Shown here one piece after another: positions 23,429 through 35,621 of a stretch of DNA of 64,000 bases. Positions within the stretch are counted from its first letter, which is position 1, and each line of letters begins with the position of its first letter. The position numbers and the translations under genes are program-made. Source of the stretch: Manihot esculenta (lineage: Eukaryota; Streptophyta; Magnoliopsida; Malpighiales; Euphorbiaceae). Location: positions 22,238,500 through 22,302,499 of the forward strand of contig NC_035164.2 of NCBI RefSeq assembly GCF_001659605.2, written 5' to 3'. The notes under the pieces were generated by a model. That model saw only the letters and a program-made list of their open reading frames with translations. It did not search any database and had not been told where the DNA came from.

Positions 23429-25442
23429 TTCTATTATTTTGTTATTTTAATAAAATAATTTTTATATTTTTTATAATAAAAATTATGTAAAATTCAGATT
23501 TTAAATATTACAAAAATATTAATTATATTTTTTAATGAATGTAATAAATATGATTGTTATTTATAAAAATAAATATTTATATTTAATTTAAAAAAATAAA
23601 TTAAATTAAATTAAAATTTATTATTAATTTATTTAATATAAAAAAATTAATTAAATTTTAATATATTTAAATTGATTCCAAACAAATAAATTTTTACATG
23701 AATAAAAATAAATTAAATTCTATTGATAAAATTTATTTTTTTTAAAAAAAGAAAAAATGCATATCAAAACAAGAGCTCAAATTTTTAAAACATTGAAAAC
23801 CTTTCGAATCGACTTGCTGGAAAACAAATTCAAATTGTAAGATTTGAATTCCAACAAATTCAAATTGTAAGATTTGAATAGAGAATCATAAGATTCCACG
23901 CCAGAGTATAAGAGAGCAGGGAAAGGGGAAACCAGCGCAAGCATTACAAGATTAACCACAGAAAAGAATGGATCAAGACAAATTTTAGAAAGGAAAAAAA
24001 GGCCAACTTCTTTAATGAGAGCCCATCACTATTATCTCCCTCAAATTTGCATTTGCATTTGCTTTTTTTGCATTTGCTTTGCTTTCCCTCAACAACCTAA
24101 GAAAGTACAATGTAGAGATCTCCCATTCACATTTCATCATTTCATTCACATATATACAACAAAAACATAGACATAAAAACTCCTATTGACCCTTTTTTGA
24201 CCTTTCTTACACCATCAAAACACACCCTTCAGCAAAGGTCCTGCTTTGATTTCCCGCTTGTATCTATTTTCTGATCCTTTTCTCTTTGCCTTCAGAAAAA
24301 GGACCTTCTCTGAGAGTTGGTTCCTCTGGGGGTTAATGCATGTGCTTTACTTTTAAGTCTCTTCAAAAACATTTACCCCCTAACCAAAACTTGCAACAGT
24401 TTTCCATTGTCCAAACCATCATCATATTTAGAACTCTTTATTTCACCTGTTAAATTTCAATTGATTGATCAGTCAAACTCAAAAAAGCCATTCAGAATTT
24501 AAATGCAAAACTAATCTAACCCCTTATATAAGAACTTTTGTTCACGTTCATATAGAAAATGATCAAACTCTTTTTCCAGCAAAAGCAGCCCTTTGATCGT
24601 TTAAACAAGAAAGAGTTAGAAACCATGCCAAAAAGTTCAATAAATTCCAGGAGAAGCCTCCCCAACTCATAGTCATAGCAAAAGCATGATAATTCCACAC
24701 TCCACAAGTAAGAATATTAAGAGATGGTTGATATTTACAAGCACTAACAAACACCAGAAAACGACATAGGGCATACAAAGATGATTGAAATGATTAAGAT
24801 TTTGCAAAAACTAGAAATAATAAAATGACCCAAAAACAACAAGGTCATTCCCATCAAAATTGGAATATGCCATCCCGGCATAACCGTGCTTAAATTATTT
24901 TCCTTTATTTTCTTTTATTCTCTTGGTCCATCGGCCTAGAGCAGAGAATGCATTCTTTCACTGCCTAAAGAGGATTCAGTACTCATTGAGTTATTATCCA
25001 ATGGCAAAATATTAGCCATTTGTTACGCTACCAAAGTTCCCTTGTAATTTCCTTGAAAGTTTCCTCCTTGCTAGCCCCCTTAAGCATTTGGAAAATGAAA
25101 TTAGTTCCCATTTTCTTTCTAATAGAGAAATTGGGTTATAAGATTTGCGTATGATAATGATAACAAGACCAAGTTGAGCTAAAACAGGGGTTGGTTTCAG
25201 TGAAAAATCAACCCTCAACATTTATACAAAGTATGTTAAAAGCATCCAAGAAAAATGCAACTTGACTCTTGACTTAGACCATAGCAACCACTGATCCAAT
25301 ATTCCAGAATAGATCAAACCACCCTCTACTAAATATCTACAATTAACCACTCTATCTCTCGTGTCAACTCAGCAACTCAATGGGACAAATGTTTGAAATG
25401 TAATTGATAATAGAAAATTTCCAACTTACCAGGATAACTTTT
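23429..25442. other. Intergenic DNA downstream of the GT14 gene
   Basis: No credible gene. The part nearest 25442 is the 3' flank of the minus-strand GT14 gene and should hold its 3' UTR, but no poly(A) signal can be assigned by eye. A short duplication of ACAAATTCAAATTGTAAGATTTGAAT lies near 23825-23880 (motif given in part). Confidence 0.5.
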
Positions 25443-26606
25443 TCAGTCCTGGAAGATGACCTTATTGGCGATTTTCATCAATGGTTTCAAACAATCCGGC
25501 GAGAATTTCCTCGAGAATAAATAAGAACTGGAGTAATTCGATTTCCTTAACTCGTGAATCAGAACAGGTGATATTTCAACCGGCCGGTAAGTGTACGGGT
25601 GGCCGTTGGTGGTGCCCGTCCAATTGACCCTTGTTAGTGTGTAGTGAGTGCAGCCTTTAGGATCTGACATTGATAGGAGAGTAGGAAAATAATGCTCTTC
25701 CGGGTAGCATTCATCGGCCCTATAACAGGGCTGCTTAAATTTCTTCCATAGACTCTGATCCTTGACCACCATGACCGCGTGCCGGCGCGTTAACACAAAA
25801 AACTGAGACCCAACTCTGAATTTCTCAAAGGGTACTTCTGGCATCAAGGAATATCTCCCCCTGGCAACGTAACGCTTCCAAAGACGAGGTTCTTTGGAGT
25901 TAATCTCAATGAAACTCTTGTATTGAACTCGAACTCCGTACTGAGTGGACTCAGAGTCTGCAGACGTCAGATCAAAAGATTTGGAAGAGATAAGAGAGTT
26001 ATAGACATAGCTAAACGAATGGAGTGGGATACAGAACTGGGAAAGGACAGCGAAGTAAGCGTTGGCGGGATCATCAAGTATAGCGGTGGCCAAGAGGCGG
26101 CGCATGGCGGAGACCAAAGTGGGAGACGCACGGTAGGTACGTTTGGCATGTTGAATGAACTGGTTTTTGAAAACACCATCTGGGCGAGTGATATTTACAG
26201 AGGGATCGGCATGGACATAGATATTGTAGAGATCTTCATTCGATTTAAAGAACTTTTCCCACAAAGGAGCGAAGTAGAGATCGGTGTTGGTGAGGAAAAG
26301 GAAGGCGATCTTGAGCTTGGAGTGTTTGGAGGAGGAGAGGTGAGAGAATGAGGAAGGGTGGGAGGAGGCGGCGGCTGCTGCCCGGCGGAAAAGGGCAAGA
26401 TCATCCTGCTCATCGGAAGGGGAGATGGGGGAAAGGCGGGGAGGAAGGATTCTTGGGGCTAGGAGGAATAGAATAGGGAGAGAAAGGAGAAGGGAAAAGG
26501 TGAGGACAAACGGAGAAGAATACATTGAAGGTGAAATTTTCAGGGAGGAAAGAAAGTGAAGGATAAGGGAGGAATTGGGGAATGAAGAAGCGTGACAATT
26601 TGGCAT
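25443..26606 (-). CDS. GT14 (Core-2/I-branching) glycosyltransferase, BC10-like
   Basis: Single-exon gene of 387 residues. A hydrophobic anchor (residues 31-50, FVLTFSLLLSLPILFLL) after a short N-terminus makes it a predicted type II Golgi membrane protein. A Pro/Ser stem follows, and then the Core-2/I-branching (formerly DUF266) catalytic domain at about 98-355. Recognisable blocks are KIAFLFLT (98-105), NIYVHADP (128-135), YFAVLSQFCIPLHSF (184-198), RVGSQFFVLTRRHA (264-277), DECYPEEHYFPTLL (298-311) and VNWTGTTNGHPYTY (327-340). The Glu-Glu-His in the DECYPEEHYF block is a hallmark of the plant family. Rice BC10 of this family affects wall cellulose and arabinogalactan proteins; the donor and acceptor here are unknown. 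Met28 (MYSSPFVL), just before the anchor, is an alternative start. Length is typical for the family, and no damage is seen. Confidence 0.93.
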   Translation of the reverse strand: MPNCHASSFPNSSLILHFLSSLKISPSMYSSPFVLTFSLLLSLPILFLLAPRILPPRLSPISPSDEQDDLALFRRAAAAASSHPSSFSHLSSSKHSKLKIAFLFLTNTDLYFAPLWEKFFKSNEDLYNIYVHADPSVNITRPDGVFKNQFIQHAKRTYRASPTLVSAMRRLLATAILDDPANAYFAVLSQFCIPLHSFSYVYNSLISSKSFDLTSADSESTQYGVRVQYKSFIEINSKEPRLWKRYVARGRYSLMPEVPFEKFRVGSQFFVLTRRHAVMVVKDQSLWKKFKQPCYRADECYPEEHYFPTLLSMSDPKGCTHYTLTRVNWTGTTNGHPYTYRPVEISPVLIHELRKSNYSSSYLFSRKFSPDCLKPLMKIANKVIFQD

Positions 26607-29600
26607 AAAAATGTGGGGATTTTGCGAGAAATGAGGTTAAGGGAATGTTTGGTATTTAGGGTTATGGAAGATTTGTAGCGAAAGAGAGTTTCAGCTTTCA
26701 GGAGGGTGAGAGAGAGGAGATGATGGGAGGTGAATGGCGAGGAGGGATTGGGACACGGTGAAACTTATGACGTTAACTACAACGACGTTAAGAGGAGAGG
26801 GTGTTTGTTTGCTAGTTGTAATTGACAGTGAGATTTTAGGGAGAGAACGGAGGAGACGACGTTACCGTTAACGGTTCAGAGATCTCCCGGGATCTAAAAC
26901 AATCTTTTTCTGAAAAACTTGATCTCGGAGAAATGGTAATTAGTTTAATCCTTATTGCCGTTGGTCGGTGGGTTTATAAATGTAAATTTCATAAAATTCT
27001 TGCCGGTAAATGATCTGTGATCTTATTATTCTCATCTCCTATTCTCTGCAAAAACTATTTTTTTACAGAGATTAGGAGATTTCATTATAGAATGTGTTGT
27101 TTTTTCTTTTTACAAATTTATAGAATGTGTTGCTAGTTTTAGTATTCAATATGAAACCACATATTTGAACTAATTTTATGCATTAAAATTAATGTTTGGG
27201 TAAATTAATTTTTTTTAAAATAAAAATTAAAGAAATAGAATACCTCTAAAATATATTTATATATATTTATCATCGAATTAAATATATAAATGCGAAGTAA
27301 ATTACTTTTATTTTTAAAATATTTATTAAAATTATATATATATATATATATATATCTTCATTTTTAAAATTTAAAAAATTCAGTTTTCTAAGATTTTATC
27401 AAATTGAGATTTTTCTGAATTTAGTCTAATTTTTTATTTATTTTTCAAATAATTAAAATATTGTTAAATATATTGTATTATTTAATTGTTAGATAATATA
27501 AAAATTAATATTTATGTTCTTAGATTTCTTAAAAAATAAATAATTTATTTTTTGTATTTTATTTTTATTAAATTAAAAAAAAGATATATTATTTTGTTGG
27601 AAAATCTCTAATTTGATGGAATTAAAAATATGAAAATTAAATTATTAAATTTTAAAAATAGAGAAAACATGTATTAATTTTAAACATAATTTTGCCTCGA
27701 AGTTTTCGATTCTGGTTGATAATCCTGAAGTGTGTTGTCTTATTCGTAATATTATCTATAAATGGTTCATATTATTAAAACAATTAATTTATCTGCTAAT
27801 CTAATTTCAAATTTTAAATATTTGTTAGAGATAAAGAATTATGAAATTTAAATATTTGTTGATTATTATCACGTTCCAGACTATCAGAGTTATAGCAGCT
27901 TAAATAAAAAGGAATTAAACCGATTTAATATAAATTTAAAACGTAATGAATAGTTTATAAGTCTGATTTTACGGATTAAAATTTAAATAAATTTAAAATA
28001 ATTAAATTTGACTACTATCGAGTTTCATATAAAAATAAAATTTACAGTAATAAAAATTATATTTAAAAAATAAGATGATAAAGGAATACAGAAATATAAA
28101 ACGATAAAATTATATTCCAAAAAATAAAAAAAAAAAAGAAAAAGAAAAAGCTAAACTCGCAAAAATACATCAAAATTAAAAATATTTTTAAATTTCAAAT
28201 ACCAATAATTAAGTTGAAACTTAAAATTTTGTATTGCCGTTGATGATTTTATAATTAGCTTTTTAAGGCTTTATATTTTCCACTTTTTCATTTAATAAAA
28301 AGTCATCTATGACGCTCATATTTCCAGAATCCAAAATTTTTTTCGTCAAACATAATTTAAAAAAAAATTTAAAAAATTTATTTTCCAACTACTAGAGAAT
28401 AAATCAGGGAAAGCAACGTACAAACAGAAGCACAAATGTGGAGAACAAAGTGCTATGAGAATAATATATTTGAAAATTGGAATTAAATATTGCATAATCG
28501 CATATTAAAAAACAACAAATAAACATGAATACAATAATCACAACGCTCAATTTCCTTACCTAGAAAAGCTAAGCCAACCAACCCACATTAACTTCTCCCA
28601 TATCAAAAATCAACTTAGAATTTTGACAGGAATAAAGGCAATGTGATTTGCATCCTCTACCAATACATGCATATACAAGCTGACATAACAGCAATAGAAT
28701 AGCCTAAGGTCTTCTTTTTTTTATTAGGGTAAATAGATCAATAATATAGCACTTATTAATAAAAAAAACTCTCGTATTTGGTTCGTATTTTAAATTAATT
28801 TTTTGAGAATTATTTCTCTCATGTAACGAAAATAATTTATCTAAATAGAACTCAATAAGTTGCACTTTTCTAATGAAATTATATTAAATTTACTAATAAA
28901 TTCTTTGAAAGTATACTTTCTAAAAAACATACTTTCCAAAAAGCAGGGAGATTTTAAACCATACAAGATCTAAATAATAACTCAATTTCCATAGATTTAT
29001 CAACAATAACTATCACCGGCCTTTGTTTGATGGTGTATTTAAATAGAGCTAAGGTTTTCTTTTCATAAAGTAAAGTAAGGCAATTAATTTTAGATATTTA
29101 AAGACTATCAAAAATTAATTCTTCACCTAGTAAATACGATAGGAGTTGTAGAATAGATTAAGAGGACAATATATAGTTACATGATATGAATTTTTTTTGC
29201 TATAATAAAATATTCTACAAGGTTGATTTTTAAGTCTTACCGCTATAGTTGCAGTTTTAATATTTGAATCTATAGTTTGTATTCGAACCTTATAACTCTA
29301 TTATTTGATTTTATAGTTTTGACATTCGTGCCTTCTGAATATAACTGCTTTTATTTAGGGAATTCCCCTATCTAGAGTTTATAAGAGCTAAAACTTTGAT
29401 ACAACTTTCACAAATTTAATATGAACATGACATATAGATAAAAAGTAATATAATTGGTTTATACTTATAGAAATATGGGTATATGACTTTGTAATTTTAC
29501 TATTGTGTGAATCTTAATTAAAATGAGTCTAACACATGCATAGTGTTAAACACATATATAATGAATCCGTTTTATGACAATAATCTATTTTTCTGTTGCA

Positions 29601-29815
29601 TATGGTCCTTTTTATGTGAAATCTAATTGTTTAAATTGAAATCTTTGCATTTAATAGACAGAATAATTTTCAGAAGTATTATTTTTACTTTGTTACGTAT
29701 TTATTAAATGTTGAGCATCCATTAGGTGTATTCGTTTAGCGAGTTAAATTAATTATAGGTAGTAGACTGAAGTGTTTTTTTGAAACAGAAATACAATAAT
29801 ATGTCTGAGGAGTTC
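26607..29815. other. GT14 upstream region and AT-rich intergenic DNA
   Basis: Positions 26607-26900 are GA-rich in the plus sense and should hold the 5' UTR and promoter of the minus-strand GT14 gene; no clear TATA box was found. Beyond 27000 the DNA is AT-rich with a (TA)n microsatellite at about 27337-27354. No gene recognised. Confidence 0.55.
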
Positions 29816-29819
29816 AGAG

Positions 29820-30150
29820 TTCCATTTATATATGAATAGTGATGCGGCATAACAATCGTTTAAGGTAAATTATGAGTTGTCACAATAAAACAGAGCTACG
29901 TGACAAGGGTCTCATAAGTCGATACGCAGTTCCACCTGTGGATAGGAAGACCGAACACCATAGCACGCAATTCTTCGTTAAGGCTTGCCCTCTATTGAGT
30001 ACAATGAGTCTTCATGGAAAGTTACCGTGAGCAGATACAATTCAGTAGATTTCCGTTATACTTATAATCATGGATTTCTTATTCACTAGCCGATGCCAGT
30101 CGGCTTTCCAGAAGGTTTTATAACTAACTTCATCTTCTTACATTATAAAA
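29820..30150. repeat. LTR-like fragment, third relative
   Basis: A stretch of balanced composition in AT-rich surroundings. It carries ACGTGACAAGGGTCTCATAAG and CGAACACC...GGCTTGCCCT phrases that parallel 44735-44830 and, more weakly, 20190-20300. It probably derives from the same retrotransposon family. Ends not defined. Confidence 0.3.
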
Positions 30151-30363
30151 GTTAATAAATACAGAGATCAAGATACACATTCTGTAATACCCGGTTAGAC
30201 TCCAGCGTCGAAATTCTAACCTTTCGACGGAATTCCCTGTTGGAATCCGGAATCTCAGATGTCAGAACCTCTTAAAAGGGTAAAGTAAGGTTTTTTATAA
30301 AATGAATTTGAAAATTTTAAGGTTTTAAGAAAGAAAGAAAAGAGTTTTGAAGAAAAATGCTTT

Positions 30364-32596
30364 TGTAACGACCCGAAAATCGGACCGCTACCGGCGCTAG
30401 GATCCAAATCGGCATAAGGCCGCCGGGACCCGTAGCAAGCCTAACATACGTCCTGTAAACTTGTTTAATCCCATACATGATCAACAACATACATAAAAAA
30501 TTTAAACTTTTCTTTAAATTCATTCATTCAACAAACTCAACCTGTGCATGCACTATACATAACATGATCATAAACATTAACTCCTCTTTGGAATCTCACC
30601 AGTGCCCCAATGGGGTGACATCACATATATTGAGTTTGGTTACATAAGCATCATTAAAATCATGTACTCAAAGGGATTAATAACATACTAGGGTCAAGCA
30701 CAACTATTAACCTCAATAGATCTCATTACATTACATTTCCATACTAAACTTATACATAACTGTACTCAACATAACATATTAATATTTATCATGTCCATAC
30801 TAACTATTACATGACCATGACTTCATTACTCTTGCTGACCTCCTGGTCTACCCTGTACCTGCAAACCTGGGGGATTAGGGAAAGGAGTGAGCTACTAGAG
30901 CCCAATGAGCAGAATAATAAAACATTTATATCATATATTAAAGTCTCATGCTTTCATGTAATGCAACATATCACAACAAATCACATCAAAGATGGTATTG
31001 TCACCAATAGTCCTCTACATTCCAAAGTGTCGGGACGTAGAATGGGTCAACCGGTCTTTCTCTTAACATAACATATCATAACAATCTAATGTGCCGGGAC
31101 GTAGAATGGGTCAACCGGACTTCCATACCATAACATACCGTATCATATCACATCGCATCATATCGAGGACTAAGGATCATCCAACGGCCATCCACATCAA
31201 CATAGAATTATGCAATGCAACATATTCGTGAATTCTAATGCAAAACAACCTAGGATATCACATGGCATTCATGATGCATGAACATGCTCAAAACTTTATA
31301 TTTTATTCGCCTTAAAACGTAAAGGTTTATTCTACTCACCTCAGCTAGCTCTGACAATGACTGAAGTAGCTGACTCACTGCTGGGGTCCTCGGTTCCTCG
31401 GGTCCGAACCTACACAGGTGGACTCAAATGAGGGACCAAACATACTAGAACATGACTCTAAAAACATTCCCCAAAAACCCCCTAAAACACCTCAAAACAA
31501 TCATGCAAAACATGCAAAGGAAGGCTGAACAGGGCACTTTCGGTGGCAGGTTCGGCGGCCGAAAGTCCCTCTAGAGCCGAAAGTCGGACAGGTTCGGCGG
31601 CACTTTCGGAGGCCGAAAGTGCCCTCCAGAGACGAAAGTCCATTTTCGGGGGCATGCTTCGGCAGCCGAAAGGCTTGCCTCCCAGGCAGGTTCGGCGGCC
31701 GAAAGTCCTTCGGCTGCCGAACCTGGTTTCTGCCAAAAGGGCAGAAACTCGGCTCACACATGCTCCCATGCCTCCCAAACTTGCAAACATGTATACCACT
31801 CAACCAAAACAAGCATAAACACATACATAAGCTCCTAGGGGCTTCAAACTATCCTAAACCCTAACTACAACACATCAAAAGCAACTCAGCAACCTACATT
31901 ATACATAAACACAACCCAAAACCTAACAAAGCTCAACTAACCTAAGCATGCATTTCTACCCCATGAATCAACTTAAAACTTGTTTAAAACATATAGTGAG
32001 CTCAAGATCGGCCCTTACCTCTTGAAGATCGAGAGGAAAACGACCCTAACTCGGAGATGGGAGAGATTGAGTTTCTTGAACCTCAAAGCTCCAAAACTTG
32101 CTTTATGCTAAAAAATCTTCAAAACAAAGTTGCAAACTCATAAAAATCATGAAGAATGGAAGGAAGAAACTCAAGATCGGCGAGGGACGGCGGAGAGCTC
32201 ACCTTGGCCGAAAATGGGGAGAAAAGCTCACCCGTTTCGGCTAAGGGACCCCTTTATAGGTGGCTGGCCAGGCCACATTCGGGGGTCGAACGTGCCTCCG
32301 CATGCATGCCATGTTCGGCGGCCGAACCTGGACTTCCCTCACTTATGCTTTCGGGAGCCTAAAGCGCTCCTGAAGTGCATGCATGTTCGGCGGCCGAACT
32401 TGAGGTTCGACGGCCGAACCTGAGTTTTCCTCCAAGGTTGTTTTCATGCAAAAACTCTTTTTCTTCCTTGCTTAAAAACATAAAACACATCAAAACATTT
32501 TATAAAAGCATGGTTTTACCCTCCTAGAGGTCTCCGACACCCGAGATTCCACCGGACGGTAGGAATCCCGATACCGGAGTCTAGCCGGGTATTACA
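30364..32596 (-). mobile_element. Tekay-family solo LTR, 2233 bp, TSD GCTTT
   Basis: Complete LTR from TGTAACGACC at 30364 to GGGTATTACA at 32596. Perfect 5-bp duplications GCTTT flank it at 30359-30363 and 32597-32601. It sits inside the plus-oriented LTR that starts at 30183. Contents: CGGGACGTAGAATGGGTCAACCGG module units (about 31028-31125), a hairpin-unit array (31538-31725), further units (32275-32420) and a TATA core near 32255. No internal region is present. Confidence 0.93.
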
Positions 32597-33335
32597 GCTT
32601 TAGAGGGGAAAAACCCAGGTTCGGTCGCTGAAACTTATGTTCAGCCGTCGAACATGGTGCTGCTGCGGGAGCTCTCCTTTTGACCCCTGAAGGTGGTCTG
32701 ACCAGCCACCTATAAGAGGCCTCCAGTCCGAAAATGGGAGAGTTCCTCTCTCCATTTTCGGACAAAGGTGAGTTCTTACCCTTCCATTGTTGATTTTGTT
32801 GTTTTTCCTTCAAAATATTCATAAGTTTTCCCTCGTTTTTGAAGATTTGAACTTAAATCCAAGATTTTAAAGTTTGGAGACCGTTCCTCCTCAATTCCAA
32901 GCTTGGGTGGTATCTACCTTAGATCTTCAAGAGGTAAGTGTAGATTCTTATCTTTTCTTATGTTTTAAGTATGTTTTAAAGAGGGTTAAGGGTTAAAAAT
33001 GCATGAATTGGTTAGATCTAATGTTATAGGGTTTGAGTTGGGTTGTTTATGAATATTGCTCTTATGATGTTTTGGTTATTGTTTGTTGGGGTTTAGACTA
33101 GTTTTTATGTCCTTTATCCTTGATAAGGGAGTATGCATGTTTTGAGGAGTTGGGTGTGAGGATTTGAGAGTGTTGGAGGTTGAATGTATAAGGCAGAATC
33201 GGGTTCTGCCTAGCTGGAGAACCCAGGTTTGGCCGCCGAAGCAAGGTTCGGCCGTCGAACCTGCATAGGAGGCAGCCTTTTGGCCGCCTAACCTGCCCCC
33301 GAAAGCATGGACTTTCGGATCTGTAAAGGGGTTTC

Positions 33336-33596
33336 TGTAACGACCCGAAAATCGGACCGCTATCGGCGCTAGGATCCGGGTCGACTTAAGGCCGCCGGGA
33401 CCCGTAGCAAGCCAAACATACATCCTGAAAACCTGTTAATCCCATACATGATCAAGAAAATACATAAAAATTTCAAACTTTTCTTGCATACGTCCAACTC
33501 AACCTGAACATACTCATAATCATAATGTGAGATCCCACCCTCTTAAGTCGACCCGGATCCTAGCGCCGGTAGCGGTCCGATTTTCGGGTCGTTACA
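33336..33596. mobile_element. 261-bp palindromic LTR-end mini-element, TSD GTTTC
   Basis: The left end starts TGTAACGACCCGAAAATCGG. The right end is the inverse complement of the left 55 bp with a single mismatch (CTATCGG versus CTACCGG). Everything from 33336 to about 33540 is a normal Tekay LTR terminal segment. Then the first 56 bp return in reverse orientation. Perfect 5-bp duplications GTTTC lie at 33331-33335 and 33597-33601. Both outer ends are therefore the same LTR terminus, yet the duplication has the size left by the family's integrase. Confidence 0.9.
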
Positions 33597-34132
33597 GTTT
33601 CGGCCGCCGAACCTGCCCCCGAAAGTGCCTAACTTTCGGATCTGTGGAGGACCTTCAGTCGCCGAACCTGCCCCCGAAAGTGTCTGATTTCGGATCTGTG
33701 GGGACCTTCGGCAGCCGAACCTGCCGCAGAAAGTCATCTGCCCAACCTTCCTTTGCTTGATTCCTATGCATGTTTTGTTATGTTTTAGGGGGTTTTTGGG
33801 AAGTTGTTTAAAGTCTTGTTAGAGTTATGTTTGGTCCCTCATTTGAGTCCACCTGTGTAGGATCGGACCAGGGAGACCATAGAGGCCTTCAGTGAGCTAG
33901 CTGCGTCATTATTAGGCAAGCGTCAGCCAGAGGTGAGTAGAACTAAACTAATCTATTGTTTTAAAGTAATCAAACTTTTGAGCATGTTCATGCATCACGA
34001 ATGCCATATTATGTGATAGGTTGTTTGCATTAGAATTCACGAATATGATGCATTGCATAATTTACTGTTGTTGTGGATGGATATTGGATGACCTACTAGC
34101 CCTCGAGCAGGTTATGTTATGACGAATATGGA

Positions 34133-35152
34133 TGTAACGACTCAAAAACCGGACCGCCACCGGCACTAAGATTCAGATTGACTTAAGGTCGCCAGAACCC
34201 GTAGCAAGCCTACTATACATCCTATGTACCTGATAAAATCCCATACATGATCATACAACAACATAAAAACTTAAACATTTCATGAAACCAAGCTTAACCT
34301 GTGCATGTATTATAAACTGAAAATATAAAACCCATACTAGAGCCATCATCAAATGCTCCAGTATGGTCAACATACATGCCTCAACTTGGTTCAACATAAC
34401 ATAAACATAAAACTTTTATATAAAGATCATGAAAACTGGGATTACAATATTATCATTAGAGCGAAGCACAATTCTAATCCATAAAATATTACATGTTCAC
34501 TACTATTCTATTACACAAAAACTGTACCAAAAGCTATGCCGACTCTCCCAAGCTATCTGCGCTCCTGCAAACCTGGGGTTAGGGAAAATGAATAAGCTAC
34601 AAGAGCCTAGTGAGCAGAAACATAAAAACAGTTTAATAAACATATGCTCATATGGAATGTGTCACAACACAAACAATTCACAACAAGATAGACTTGTCAC
34701 CAGTAACCCTCTACATATCCAATGTGCCCGGCTCTCGATGGAGCTCCTCAGGACTTTCGCTTAAACATAACATAACATATCCATAAATGCCAGGGGCGTA
34801 GAATGGGCCTCGTATTGCCAGGGGCATAGAATGAGTCTCGACCTGGACTTCCGTATCATATCATATCATATCGAGGGCTGGTGGGTCATCCAATATCCAT
34901 CCACATCAATAGTAATTTATGCAATGCATCATATTCGTGAACTCTAATGCAAGCAACCTATTACATAACATGGCATTCGTGATGCGTGAACATGTTTAAA
35001 AAGTTTGATTACTTTAAAACAATAGATTTGTTTAGTTCTACTCACCTCTGGCTGACGCTTGACTTAAACTGGTGCAGTCACCTCACTGCAAGCCTCTATG
35101 GTCTCCCTGGTCCGATCCTACACAGGTGGACTCAAATGAGGGACCAAGCATA
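34133..35152 (-). repeat. Tekay-family LTR, truncated
   Basis: Starts TGTAACGACTC at 34133 in minus orientation and runs through the usual LTR blocks. These include a mixed module at 34724-34850 and the block CACAGGTGGACTCAAATGAG near 35122. It stops at about 35152, where (TA)n and AT-rich DNA begin. Roughly half of the LTR, including the hairpin array, is missing. It joins the plus-oriented LTR at 34132 head to head. Confidence 0.8.
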
Positions 35153-35616
35153 GCTATTATATATATATATATTTAATATTATTAATATAAAAAATAATTT
35201 TTTATATACTAAAAGTATATAAATAATTTATAATAGTGAGTATAAATTTTTAATGAAATATTTTAATATATAATATTTATATGTAATATTTTATATAATT
35301 TATTTATAATAAATATTTATTTAATGTTACATATAATAAATATAAAGTAAATTTATTTTTAATATAAAATTTAAATTAAAGGATCATATATTTATTAATA
35401 TAAAACTTTAAAAATTATATTATAATTTACTATCAATTTTTTCATATTTAATTTAGTTTTTTCAGATAAATTAATAAAAGTTTAATTTTATTATATAAAA
35501 TTTAAAATTTAAAATATAAATATAAATTAACGTAAATATTTAAATTTTTTTAAATAAATTTATTATAAATTTTTTTATTAAAATTAATTATAAATTTTTT
35601 TATTAAAATTAATTAA
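35153..35616. other. AT-rich DNA with (TA)n tract
   Basis: A (TA)n run at about 35158-35172 is followed by nearly pure A/T text. No gene. Confidence 0.6.
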
Positions 35617-35621
35617 ATGTA

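Larger units (their letters stand above)
30183..34132 (+). repeat. Tekay-family LTR in plus orientation, split by insertions
   Basis: LTR start TGTAATACCCGG at 30183. The LTR can be followed as 30183-30363, 32602-33335 and 33602-34132 once two precise insertions are removed. It contains a TATA core (CACCTATAAGAGG, about 32704-32716), hairpin units (about 32618-32655 and 33227-33735) and the GAGTCCACCTGTGTAGGATC block near 33846. Its far end is replaced at 34133 by another LTR in opposite orientation. It is the oldest layer of this pile. Confidence 0.8.

Noticed and set aside
25923..26351. 142-codon plus-strand frame inside the GT14 gene
   Set aside because: Antisense shadow of conserved GT14 coding sequence.
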